From Oscillibacter sp. (GTDB lineage Bacteria; Bacillota; Clostridia; Oscillospirales; Oscillospiraceae), in the NCBI GenBank assembly GCA_020025415.1, contig JAHHSB010000076.1, positions 1-6,359 of the forward strand: 6,359 nt of DNA, read 5' to 3'. A model generated the notes under the pieces. It did not search any database. It had not been told where the DNA came from and saw nothing but the letters and a program-made list of their open reading frames with translations. How positions within the stretch are numbered: the first letter of the stretch is position 1; each line of letters begins with the position of its first letter. The position numbers and the translations under genes were made by a program. This document shows, in pieces, positions 1-6,158 of the stretch.

Positions 1-246
1 GTAGAAGCCCCGGTTAAAGCTCACCGGCTCTACGTCCGTATAGACATGGATCAGCTTCGCGGAGCCGCCCTTCACGGACAGCGCACGGCTGAGAGTATCC
101 ACATACTGCATTTTGGGATAGAAGCGCAGGTCCTCGATGCAATCTTTGTCTCTGCAGGAGTCATAGATCTTTCGGGTATGAATACAAACAGCCTCTCGGA
201 TGCCGCAGGAATCCTCCACAGGTCCGGGCACAACTCTTTCGGGCAT
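1..246 (-). CDS. Conserved hypothetical protein, N-terminal part (cut by left window edge)
   Basis: This is an open frame of 82 codons without a stop, running from ATG at 246 to the window edge, so the C-terminal part is missing. The start is well supported: AGGAGG (complement of 255-260) lies 8 nt upstream. The translation begins MPERVVPGPVEDSCGIREAV and has cysteines at residues 14, 21, 31 and 36. The core DSCRDKDCIEDLRFYP (residues 29-44) and the later DVEPVSFNRGFY (71-82) resemble a conserved clostridial family of unknown function that I recall but cannot name. No signal peptide or membrane segment is visible in this part. The paired cysteines suggest metal binding or disulfide chemistry, but that is inference. 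The gene is divergent from the DUF4364 gene and shares a 289-nt intergenic region with it. Being a real gene is quite sure; its function is unknown. Confidence 0.82.
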   Translation of the reverse strand, partial: MPERVVPGPVEDSCGIREAVCIHTRKIYDSCRDKDCIEDLRFYPKMQYVDTLSRALSVKGGSAKLIHVYTDVEPVSFNRGFY

Positions 247-272
247 TACAAAAACCTCCTAATAAGTAAGCT

Positions 273-291
273 TGAAAGATCAGCTCTTTCA
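273..291. repeat. Inverted repeat TGAAAGA-N5-TCTTTCA
   Basis: This is a perfect 7-bp inverted repeat with a 5-nt centre (TCAGC). It lies just downstream of the candidate -10 box of the left-edge gene and includes the predicted transcription start, so it could be an operator. It could also be a weak hairpin in the 5' leader, upstream of the ribosome binding site at 255-260. No regulator can be assigned from the sequence. Confidence 0.45.
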
Positions 292-295
292 CTCC

Positions 296-324
296 AATAT
301 ATGCCGTTTGTTCTGGAAGGTGAA
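296..324 (-). promoter_or_regulatory. Candidate sigma-A-type promoter for the left-edge gene
   Basis: On the minus strand a TATATT box (complement of 296-301, five of six matches to TATAAT) lies 17 nt from TTCACC (complement of 319-324, four of six matches to TTGACA). Transcription would begin near 289 and give a leader of about 43 nt before the ATG at 246. Spacing and position are right, but short motifs like these occur by chance. The overlapping CATATATT also resembles a sigma-E -10 box, yet no matching -35 element is visible. Confidence 0.4.
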
Positions 325-417
325 AGTCCACCTTGCCCCGGGCCCTCTTTGTGCGGCAAAGCAGGCTCCGGAAGTGGAAAATCAAGATTCCCTCTACCAT
401 TTTTTTGATCTTTGCGG

Positions 418-423
418 TATACT
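418..423 (+). promoter_or_regulatory. Candidate -10 box (TATACT) for the DUF4364 gene
   Basis: TATACT matches five of six positions of the sigma-A -10 consensus and lies in an AT-rich patch (about 401-440) within otherwise GC-rich DNA. No good -35 box lies 16-18 nt upstream; TTGATC at 405-410 is too close. If used, the leader would be about 105 nt and would include the GC palindrome at 447-458. Confidence 0.3.
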
Positions 424-446
424 AAATAAAGTTTGATAGAACGGCT

Positions 447-458
447 GGCCCCGGGGCC
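447..458. repeat. 12-bp perfect palindrome GGCCCCGGGGCC
   Basis: This fully self-complementary GC-only stretch lies between the candidate -10 box and the DUF4364 start codon. A related GGGGCCCC follows at 493-500, so the two could pair in several ways in RNA. With no loop of its own the palindrome is a poor hairpin, and no T-run follows. It may simply reflect the GC-rich base composition. Confidence 0.4.
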
Positions 459-535
459 GCTTTCCCGCAGCTCCGCCCCAGCGGCGGCAGCAGGGGCCCC
501 GTGATCTATTATATGGTTGAGCAGGAGGTTATGGC

Positions 536-1090
536 ATGCCCGGTTACGGCTTCATTCACGACAAGCTGGAGATCAAGTTTCTGATTCTCTACATCGCTGC
601 ACGGGTCATCGAGCCGGTGCCCTTTGACACCATGCTGGATCTGACCTTGTGCGACGACGCCATCGACTACTTTGACTTTTCCGAGTGCCTGGCCGACCTG
701 GTGCGGACGGAGCATCTGGATCTGAAGGATGATAAATACGCCATCACGGAAAAGGGGCTGCGCAACAGCCGTATCTGTGAATCCAGCCTGCCCTATTCCG
801 TCCGGCTGCGCTGCGACAAAAACATCGCCGACTGCAACCGCAAGCTGCGGCGGCAAAGCCAGGTGAAAGCCTCCCACGAAAAGCGGCTCAACGGCACGTA
901 TACGGTGAATCTGTCCTTGTCCGACGATATGGGCAGCGTGATGAATCTGAAGCTGATGGCCGTGCGGGAGGATATGGCCAAGCTGTTTGAAGAGCGCTTT
1001 TTAAAAAATCCAGAGCAGCTTTACGGCAAGATCGTCTCGCTGCTGCTCTCTGACGAAGAGCCGGAGGACGGCCCGGAAAACTTCATCTAA
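536..1090 (+). CDS. DUF4364 family protein (winged-helix-like)
   Basis: This 184-residue cytoplasmic protein matches the DUF4364 family of Clostridia by its N-terminal pattern: a helical segment HDKLEIKFLILYIAARV (8-24), a hydrophobic and aromatic stretch FDFSECLADLV (46-56), and the wing-like KYAITEKG (67-74). This resembles a winged-helix DNA-binding fold. The C-terminal half (about 110-175) is a mixed alpha/beta region ending in an acidic tail. The molecular function of the family is not established, so a transcriptional role is inference from the fold. The start at 536 is supported by AGGAGG at 523-528 with 7-nt spacing and by an in-frame TGA at 518-520. The overlapping ATG at 531 is out of frame and too close to the ribosome binding site. 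The gene appears to stand alone: it is divergent from its left neighbour, convergent with dnaE, and followed by a strong terminator. Confidence 0.85.
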   Translation: MPGYGFIHDKLEIKFLILYIAARVIEPVPFDTMLDLTLCDDAIDYFDFSECLADLVRTEHLDLKDDKYAITEKGLRNSRICESSLPYSVRLRCDKNIADCNRKLRRQSQVKASHEKRLNGTYTVNLSLSDDMGSVMNLKLMAVREDMAKLFEERFLKNPEQLYGKIVSLLLSDEEPEDGPENFI

Positions 1091-1100
1091 GCGGCAAGTC

Positions 1101-1136
1101 AAAAGGCCCGGCGCCAATCATGGCGCCGGGCCTTTT
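1101..1136. terminator. Bidirectional intrinsic terminator between DUF4364 gene and dnaE
   Basis: A perfect 16-bp inverted repeat pairs 1101-1116 with 1121-1136 around a 4-nt loop (ATCA). The core is GC-rich and is flanked by A and T runs. On the plus strand the stem runs into TTTTT and, shortly after, a TTTTTT run at 1142-1147, giving a strong terminator 10 nt after the DUF4364 stop. On the minus strand it lies 23 nt after the dnaE stop and ends in TTTT, so it can also terminate dnaE transcription, probably less strongly. Confidence 0.92.
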
Positions 1137-1159
1137 TCTCGTTTTTTGCTCCCGTTTTC

Positions 1160-4100
1160 TTATTGAATGACCACGTTTTCCTCGCCCAGGACCTCCCGGG
1201 CCTCATCCACTAGGGCCTGGTGGAGCAGGCAGGAGGTTCCCAGCACCTTGCGGGTATCCGCCATCACCAGGCGCACCGGGGTGGTACCCGGGAACATGGC
1301 CAGCACCAGCTTCATGTGCCGCAGCAGCGGGCTGTCCGCCCCCGGCAGCTTCAGATATAAGGTGTTCCCGGGAAGGAGCTTTCCCCCTTCCCGGGGCTGC
1401 CTGGCAGGCAGCTGGGGAGCCATCGCCCCACCGTCGGCCGAGAGGGGGCCGGCAAAGTCGCACAGGATCTGAGGGGCTTTTTCGTCCCGAACGGAGATCT
1501 TCCCTTTCACCACGATGGCCTGATTTTCCCGCAGATAGCTGCCGCAATTGTCCAGCACCCGGGAAAAGCACAGCAACTCCATGCTGCCGCTGTCATCCTC
1601 CACGGTCACATAGGCCATCAGACTGTTGTTCTTGGTGGTCTTGGTCTTGCTCGAGGTCACAATGCCCGCCACGGTAATCGGCTGCTCGTCATGGAAGCGA
1701 ATGGGGCCGTTTTCCTGGGAAAAATCCTCCAGGATCTCACCAATGGAGGCCGCACCCACCGCCTTTGCCGCGTCGTGGTAGTCGTCCATGGGGTGGCCGG
1801 AGAAGTACAGGCCAGTGGTCTCCTTCTCCATAGCCATCAGCTCTCGCTTGCTGAACTCGGGAACATCCGGCAAGTCCGCTTCCTTTACAGCGTTTCCACC
1901 AGAATGGTTCTCCTTGTTCATGGAGAAAAAGTCCAGCTGTCCGTCCACATTCTGCCGCCGGGAACCGGCGATGGAATCCAGCACAGTCTCATAGACCTGG
2001 ATCAGCTGGGAGCGCCGGGCCCCCAGGGAGTCGAAAGCGCCGCTGCGGATGAGATTTTCCGCTGCCCGCTTGTTCAGATCCACCCCGGTCATCCGCTCGC
2101 AGAAATCCCGGAAGGAGGAGAACGGACGCTCCTCCCGCTCCTGCACTACCCGGCGGATGAAGCCCCGGCCGATATTTTTGATGGCGGCCAGGCCAAAGCG
2201 GATCCCCCCTTCCTCCACGGTAAAGCTGTCAAAGGAGCGGTTGATGTCCGGCGGCAGCAGGGGGATGCCGCACTCTTTGCACTCGTTGATATAAACGGCC
2301 ACCTTGTCGGAGTTATCCAGCACGCTGGTCAGCAGAGCCGTCATGTACTCTTTGCAATAGTGGCACTTGAAATAGGCCGTCTGATAGGCCACCACAGCGT
2401 AGGAAACCGCGTGGGCCTTGTTGAAGGCGTAGTTGGCAAAGTCGTAGATCTCCTGGTAGATGGCTTCCGCCGTTTCCTCGGGGATCCCATTGGCCACGCA
2501 GCCTGTAATGCCTCTTTCCTTGTCGCCGTGAATGAAGGCGTCTTTCTCCTTCTGGATCTGCGCCGCCTTCTTTTTGGAGATGGCCCGGCGCACCATATCC
2601 GCCTGCCCCAGGGAGTAGCCCGCCAGCTGCTGGAAGATCTGAATCACCTGCTCCTGGTAAACGATGCAGCCGTAAGTCACAGACAGGATAGGCTCCAGCG
2701 AGGGATGGAGATAGCGGATCTTCCCCGGGTCCTGGGAGCAGGCCACAAAGCGGGGGATAGAATCCATGGGGCCCGGCCGGTACAGGGCGATGATGGCGGT
2801 GATGTCCTCAATATTTTTTGGTTTGAGGGCGATGCACACCCCCGTCATACCGGAAGATTCCATCTGAAATACACCCGAGGTCTTGCCCTGGGAGAGCATT
2901 TCAAAGGTTTGCGCGTCATCCTCCGGAATGTCCGCCAGCCGGAAGTCCGGCTGCTGCTCCTGGACCATCTTCACCGCAGCGTCCAGCACCGTCAGGTTCC
3001 GCAGGCCCAGGAAGTCCATTTTTAGAAGGCCCAGCTCCTCCAGCGTGGTCATGATATACTGGCAGACCACCGCCTCATCGTTCCGAGCCAGGGGCACATA
3101 GGTGTAGACCGGGTCCTTGGTGATAACCACGCCAGCGGCATGGGTGGAGGCATTGCGGGGCATTCCCTCCAGCTTTTTGGCAGTGTCGATCAGTCGGCGG
3201 ACATTCTCATCCCGCTCATAGAGCCCGGAGAGGGGCTTGCTCAGCCGCAGGGCGTCCGCCAGGGTGATGTGCAGGGCGTTGGGCACCTGTTTGGCAATGG
3301 CGTCTACTTCCGCATAGGGCAGCCCCATTACCCGGCCCACGTCCCGGATCACGCCCCGGGCCGCCATGGTGCCGAAGGTCACGATCTGAGCCACATGGTC
3401 GTCGCCGTATTTCCGGCGGACATAATCTACCACTTCTCCGCGGCGGGTATCGCCGAAGTCCATGTCAATATCCGGCATACTCACCCGCTCAGGGTTCAGG
3501 AAGCGTTCAAAATAAAGGCCGTACTTCATGGGGTCCACGTCCGTGATAGACAGGCAGTAGGACACCATGCTCCCCGCCGCGCTGCCGCGGCCCGGGCCCA
3601 CAGGAATGCCCTGGCTCTTGGCATAGCGCACGAAGTCCGACACGATGAGGAAATAGTCCGTAAAGCCCATTTTCTCGATCATGTCCAGCTCATAGTCCAG
3701 CTGGTGGCGATAGTCGGGCCGCGCCTCTCCGTAGCGCTCCCGGAAGCCCTCGTCGCACAGCTTGCGCAGATAGCTGGGGGAATCATAGCCCTCCGGCAGC
3801 TTGAATTCCGGCAGGTGATACTTGCCAAAGGTGAACTCCAGCTGGCAGCGCTCGGCGATCCGGACAGTATTTTCCAGGGCGTCGGGATATTCGGCAAACA
3901 GTGCCGCCATCTCGTCTTCCGAGCGGAGGTAGAAGTTCCGGGGCTCATAGCGCATCCGGTTTTCATCGTCCAGGGTCTTCCCCGTCTGGATGCACAGCAG
4001 CACGTCGTGGGCCTCCGCATCCTCCTTGTGCAGGTAGTGAGCGTCGTTGGTACACACCAGGGGCAGTCCCGTCTCCTGATGGAGGCGCAGCAGCGCCCGG

Positions 4101-4663
4101 TTTACCTGGGCCTGCTCGGGGATGCCGTGATCCTGCAGCTCCAGATAAAAGTGCTCCGGGCCAAAGATCTCCGACATGGTCAGAGCGTAGGACTTGGCCC
4201 CCTCATAATCTCCGCTGCGCAGGCAACGGGGGATTTCACCGGCCAGGCAGGCCGACAGGGCGATGAGCCCCTCGTGATGCTCCCGCAGCAGCGACAGGTC
4301 GATGCGGGGCCGGATATAGAAGCCTTCCACCCAGGCCATGGAGACCAGGTAGCTCAGGTTCCGATAGCCCGTCTCATTTTCGCACAGCAGCACCAGGTGG
4401 CGGCTCTCGGCGTCAAATTCATGGACCTTGTCAAAACGGGTCCTGTCCCGGGGCGTCACATAGACCTCGCAGCCGATGATGGGCTTGATTCCCTGCGCCT
4501 TACAGGCGCGGTAAAAGTCGATCACACCGTACATGACGCCATGATCGGTGATGGCGCAGGCAGTTTGTCCCAGCTCCTTGACCACGCCGGGCAGCTCCTG
4601 GATCCGGCAGGCTCCGTCCAGCAGGCTGAACTCTGTATGCACATGTAAGTGGACAAAGGACAT
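1160..4663 (-). CDS. dnaE: DNA polymerase III subunit alpha (DnaE)
   Basis: This complete 1167-residue replicative DNA polymerase adds dNTPs to primers at the replication fork. In Firmicutes DnaE normally works alongside PolC, extending RNA primers before hand-off. The N-terminal PHP domain (about 1-280) starts with HLHVHTEFSLLDG (5-17) and keeps the likely metal ligands H7, H9, D16, H41, E66, H89, C139, D207 and H209. The C-family polymerase core has GPGRGSAAGS (356-365), PDIDMDF (397-403) with catalytic D400 and D402, KMDFLGLR (548-555) with D550, YRPGPM (628-633) and FNKAHAVSYA (747-756). A helix-hairpin-helix-like region follows (about 800-885). QLDFF (909-913) fits a beta-clamp-binding motif, and an OB fold spans about 995-1075. 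The start ATG has GGAGG 7 nt upstream. Length is normal for the family and nothing appears truncated. The gene is the last of the minus-strand cluster, 72 nt after the small redox-family gene. Confidence 0.98.
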   Translation of the reverse strand: MSFVHLHVHTEFSLLDGACRIQELPGVVKELGQTACAITDHGVMYGVIDFYRACKAQGIKPIIGCEVYVTPRDRTRFDKVHEFDAESRHLVLLCENETGYRNLSYLVSMAWVEGFYIRPRIDLSLLREHHEGLIALSACLAGEIPRCLRSGDYEGAKSYALTMSEIFGPEHFYLELQDHGIPEQAQVNRALLRLHQETGLPLVCTNDAHYLHKEDAEAHDVLLCIQTGKTLDDENRMRYEPRNFYLRSEDEMAALFAEYPDALENTVRIAERCQLEFTFGKYHLPEFKLPEGYDSPSYLRKLCDEGFRERYGEARPDYRHQLDYELDMIEKMGFTDYFLIVSDFVRYAKSQGIPVGPGRGSAAGSMVSYCLSITDVDPMKYGLYFERFLNPERVSMPDIDMDFGDTRRGEVVDYVRRKYGDDHVAQIVTFGTMAARGVIRDVGRVMGLPYAEVDAIAKQVPNALHITLADALRLSKPLSGLYERDENVRRLIDTAKKLEGMPRNASTHAAGVVITKDPVYTYVPLARNDEAVVCQYIMTTLEELGLLKMDFLGLRNLTVLDAAVKMVQEQQPDFRLADIPEDDAQTFEMLSQGKTSGVFQMESSGMTGVCIALKPKNIEDITAIIALYRPGPMDSIPRFVACSQDPGKIRYLHPSLEPILSVTYGCIVYQEQVIQIFQQLAGYSLGQADMVRRAISKKKAAQIQKEKDAFIHGDKERGITGCVANGIPEETAEAIYQEIYDFANYAFNKAHAVSYAVVAYQTAYFKCHYCKEYMTALLTSVLDNSDKVAVYINECKECGIPLLPPDINRSFDSFTVEEGGIRFGLAAIKNIGRGFIRRVVQEREERPFSSFRDFCERMTGVDLNKRAAENLIRSGAFDSLGARRSQLIQVYETVLDSIAGSRRQNVDGQLDFFSMNKENHSGGNAVKEADLPDVPEFSKRELMAMEKETTGLYFSGHPMDDYHDAAKAVGAASIGEILEDFSQENGPIRFHDEQPITVAGIVTSSKTKTTKNNSLMAYVTVEDDSGSMELLCFSRVLDNCGSYLRENQAIVVKGKISVRDEKAPQILCDFAGPLSADGGAMAPQLPARQPREGGKLLPGNTLYLKLPGADSPLLRHMKLVLAMFPGTTPVRLVMADTRKVLGTSCLLHQALVDEAREVLGEENVVIQ

Positions 4664-4693
4664 TTCCCATCCTCCCGATTCTCTGAAAAGTCA

Positions 4694-4710
4694 CGATCCC
4701 GCCGGGATCG
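4694..4710 (-). promoter_or_regulatory. Short GC-rich hairpin upstream of dnaE
   Basis: In the 72-nt gap before dnaE, CGATCCC (4694-4700) and GGGATCG (4704-4710) form a perfect 7-bp stem with a 3-nt loop. Read on the minus strand it is followed by TGACTTTTC, a weak T-run, and then by the dnaE ribosome binding site. It could be a weak terminator that lowers dnaE transcription relative to the upstream genes, or an mRNA processing or stability element. The T-run is too short for a confident terminator call. Confidence 0.35.
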
Positions 4711-4735
4711 CCCGGTCCCTTCTTTAAAACGGCCC

Positions 4736-5170
4736 TTACTCCGCCAGCATTTCCTCCAGCAGCTCCACCGCCGTGACGATCATAATGTCACAATGGCCAG
4801 TCAGGCCCATGGCCTTGGCCGCAGGGGTAGTATCGTCAGGGGTAAAAGGATTCCGGAGCAGGTCCTGGCAGCGCAGAGCGCCGAAGCGCTCCGAAAAACG
4901 CTTCTCAAACTCCTTGGCCTTGGACAGCGTCCGCTTCTTGCTGCCCACAGGGTCCGCGGGATCCACGGGGGTCAGCAGGCCCAGGGCCATGATCCCGCCG
5001 ACCACCGCGCCGCACAGCTCACCGGTTCCGGCGCCGCCGCCAAAGCCGCCGGCGATGTTGAAGCTCTCCCCCTCGCTCAGGCCAGTCAGATCCTGAAACG
5101 CCGCCAGGACGCTCTGGCAGCAGTTAAATCCTTTGTGATGATACTCGTTTGCCGCTTGTGTACGATTCAT
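4736..5170 (-). CDS. C_GCAxxG_C_C family protein, putative redox-active
   Basis: This 144-residue soluble protein fits the C_GCAxxG_C_C family, whose members carry conserved cysteines and are thought to be redox active, though no reaction is established. Visible family marks are GFNCCQSVLAAF (14-25, C17 and C18), a glycine-rich GGFGGGAG (41-48) leading into ELCGAVVGG (51-59, C53), and C-terminal C101 (RCQDLL) and C127 (HCDIMI). Family members usually read NCAQ at the first site, so C18 is an extra adjacent cysteine. No signal peptide or membrane segment is seen. I chose ATG at 5170 because AAGGAG lies 10 nt upstream and family members start shortly before the first cysteine motif. A GTG at 5212 overlapping the whiA stop would add 14 residues but has a poorer ribosome binding site. 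The gene lies 38 nt after whiA and 72 nt before dnaE, probably cotranscribed with both. Confidence 0.88.
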   Translation of the reverse strand: MNRTQAANEYHHKGFNCCQSVLAAFQDLTGLSEGESFNIAGGFGGGAGTGELCGAVVGGIMALGLLTPVDPADPVGSKKRTLSKAKEFEKRFSERFGALRCQDLLRNPFTPDDTTPAAKAMGLTGHCDIMIVTAVELLEEMLAE

Positions 5171-5180
5171 GGTAAACAAT

Positions 5181-5186
5181 CTCCTT
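5181..5186 (-). promoter_or_regulatory. Ribosome binding site deciding the start of the C_GCAxxG_C_C gene
   Basis: AAGGAG on the minus strand lies 10 nt before ATG 5170. It favours this start over the in-frame GTG at 5212, which overlaps the whiA TGA as GTGA and has only an AGGGG-like sequence close upstream. A coupled GTG start cannot be fully excluded. Confidence 0.6.
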
Positions 5187-5208
5187 TGTGATAAAAAGTA
5201 TCGCTTGA

Positions 5209-6108
5209 TCACAGGCCCCTGGCCAGCTCCATCAGTTTTCTCAGCCTGTGGTTCAGGCAGGATTTGGTGATTGGCGGATCAAATTCCCCGGCCAGCTCAG
5301 AAAGGGGCAGCTCCGGGTTTTCCAGGCGCATGGCCGCCGTCTGCTGAAGCTTGTCCGGCAGCTGATCCATCAGCCCCGCCGCGATGAGCTTTCGGATCCC
5401 CTCCATCTGCTCCTGGGCGGCTTCCACTGCCTTGTCCAGGTTGGCGTTGTCACAGTTGAGCCGGCGGTTGACGCTGTTGCGCAGGTCCTTTTCCACCTTG
5501 GCGGCCATCACTTCCATGGCCGCCACCGGAGCGCCGATCAGGGTCAGGAAATCCTCAATATGCTCGCTCTGCTTGAAATAGGTCACATAGCCCCCGTTGC
5601 GCAGCACGGACTTGGGCGCGAAGTTCATATCCATCAGCAGCGCCTCCAGCTCCCGACTGACCTGATGATGGGAGGTAGTCAGCTCTAGATGATAGCGCTT
5701 TTTCGGATCGGTGATGCTGCCCCCGGAAAAAAATACGCCCCGCAGAAATGCCGCCCGGCAGCACTCTTCTTCCAAAATTCCAAAGTTGATGTGCAGCACT
5801 AGGTTGGATTCCGGCGCAAAGCCGAATTGGTTAATCATACGGTCCAGCTTTTTCCGCTCGGTGATCTGGAACACCATTTTCCCCGGCTTGCCTTCCTCCG
5901 CCCGGCGGTCAAACTGCAGGTTGAACGCCCGATGGAACAGCCGGGGCAGCCGGGCGGCGAAATTGGGATTTTCCGTGATAATCCGGACCTCGGAGCTGTT
6001 GAATGTATTGCAGTAGAGCAGGATGCCGTATGCCTCCGCCCTGGCGCAGCAGAGTTTTTGCACCGGCAGCCTGCACAGCTCGTTCTTCGTGTCAAAGGAA
6101 AAGGACAT
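5209..6108 (-). CDS. whiA: DNA-binding protein WhiA
   Basis: This complete 299-residue protein belongs to the WhiA family, DNA-binding proteins that control sporulation genes in Streptomyces and affect cell division and chromosome segregation in Bacillus. It opens with the family start MSFSFDTKNELCRLP. The N-terminal part (about 18-105) and the central part (about 115-210) form the LAGLIDADG-like double domain, with CCRAAFLRGVFFSGGSITDP at 116-135 as the clearest motif. That domain is related to homing endonucleases, but the family is regarded as non-cleaving. KVEKDLRNSVNRRLNCDNAN (204-223) leads into the C-terminal helix-turn-helix region, which ends with KSCLNHRLRKL (282-292). The start ATG has GGGAGG 6 nt upstream. 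The yvcK fragment lies 38 nt upstream, the normal Firmicutes neighbour. Length is slightly short of the usual 310-320 residues, with no missing block visible. Confidence 0.97.
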   Translation of the reverse strand: MSFSFDTKNELCRLPVQKLCCARAEAYGILLYCNTFNSSEVRIITENPNFAARLPRLFHRAFNLQFDRRAEEGKPGKMVFQITERKKLDRMINQFGFAPESNLVLHINFGILEEECCRAAFLRGVFFSGGSITDPKKRYHLELTTSHHQVSRELEALLMDMNFAPKSVLRNGGYVTYFKQSEHIEDFLTLIGAPVAAMEVMAAKVEKDLRNSVNRRLNCDNANLDKAVEAAQEQMEGIRKLIAAGLMDQLPDKLQQTAAMRLENPELPLSELAGEFDPPITKSCLNHRLRKLMELARGL

Positions 6109-6137
6109 AGCCTGCCTCCCTGCGTAATATCGTCTGA

Positions 6138-6158
6138 CACTCCCTTTCAGCGGGAGTG
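6138..6158 (-). promoter_or_regulatory. Stem-loop around the yvcK stop codon, upstream of whiA
   Basis: CACTCCC (6138-6144) and GGGAGTG (6152-6158) form a perfect 7-bp inverted repeat. The 7-nt loop contains the yvcK TGA stop (6147-6149). No T-run follows on the minus strand, so it is not an intrinsic terminator. On the mRNA the first arm CACTCCC could alternatively pair with the whiA ribosome binding site GGGAGG (complement of 6115-6120). This would allow translational coupling, but that is inference. Confidence 0.4.

Larger units (their letters stand above)
247..535. promoter_or_regulatory. Divergent intergenic region with promoters and inverted repeats
   Basis: These 289 nt separate two divergent genes, each with a strong ribosome binding site at the edge. 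I see no convincing coding frame here; short open frames that cross it lack ribosome binding sites and recognisable protein sequence. The left half contains a candidate minus-strand promoter and a 7-bp inverted repeat, both listed separately. A small inverted repeat CTTTG-N5-CAAAG lies at 347-361. The right half has a TATACT candidate -10 box at 418-423 and then turns very GC-rich, with the palindrome at 447-458 and GGGGCCCC at 493-500. That stretch would form a structured leader for the plus-strand gene. No riboswitch class is recognisable. Confidence 0.6.

Noticed and set aside
46..408. A 120-codon plus-strand open frame at the left edge.
   Set aside because: It is antisense to the left-edge gene, whose minus-strand start has AGGAGG at ideal spacing, and it crosses that gene's promoter region. 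Its translation looks like random sequence.
1691..3025. A 444-codon plus-strand open frame opposite dnaE.
   Set aside because: It has the same antisense-shadow character: no ribosome binding site noted, no motif, and full overlap with the conserved DnaE core.
3140..4648. A 502-codon plus-strand open frame opposite dnaE.
   Set aside because: It lies wholly antisense to an unmistakable DnaE coding region. The translation is rich in H, Q, V, G and L without any recognisable domain, as expected from the complement of GC-biased codons.
5171..5212. Upstream GTG start for the C_GCAxxG_C_C protein, overlapping the whiA stop as GTGA.
   Set aside because: The overlap is attractive for coupling, but ATG 5170 has a clear AAGGAG and matches the expected family start. 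The 14 extra residues look non-conserved in type.
5248..5688. A 146-codon plus-strand open frame opposite whiA.
   Set aside because: It is antisense to the well-conserved WhiA C-terminal half and has no recognisable protein features.
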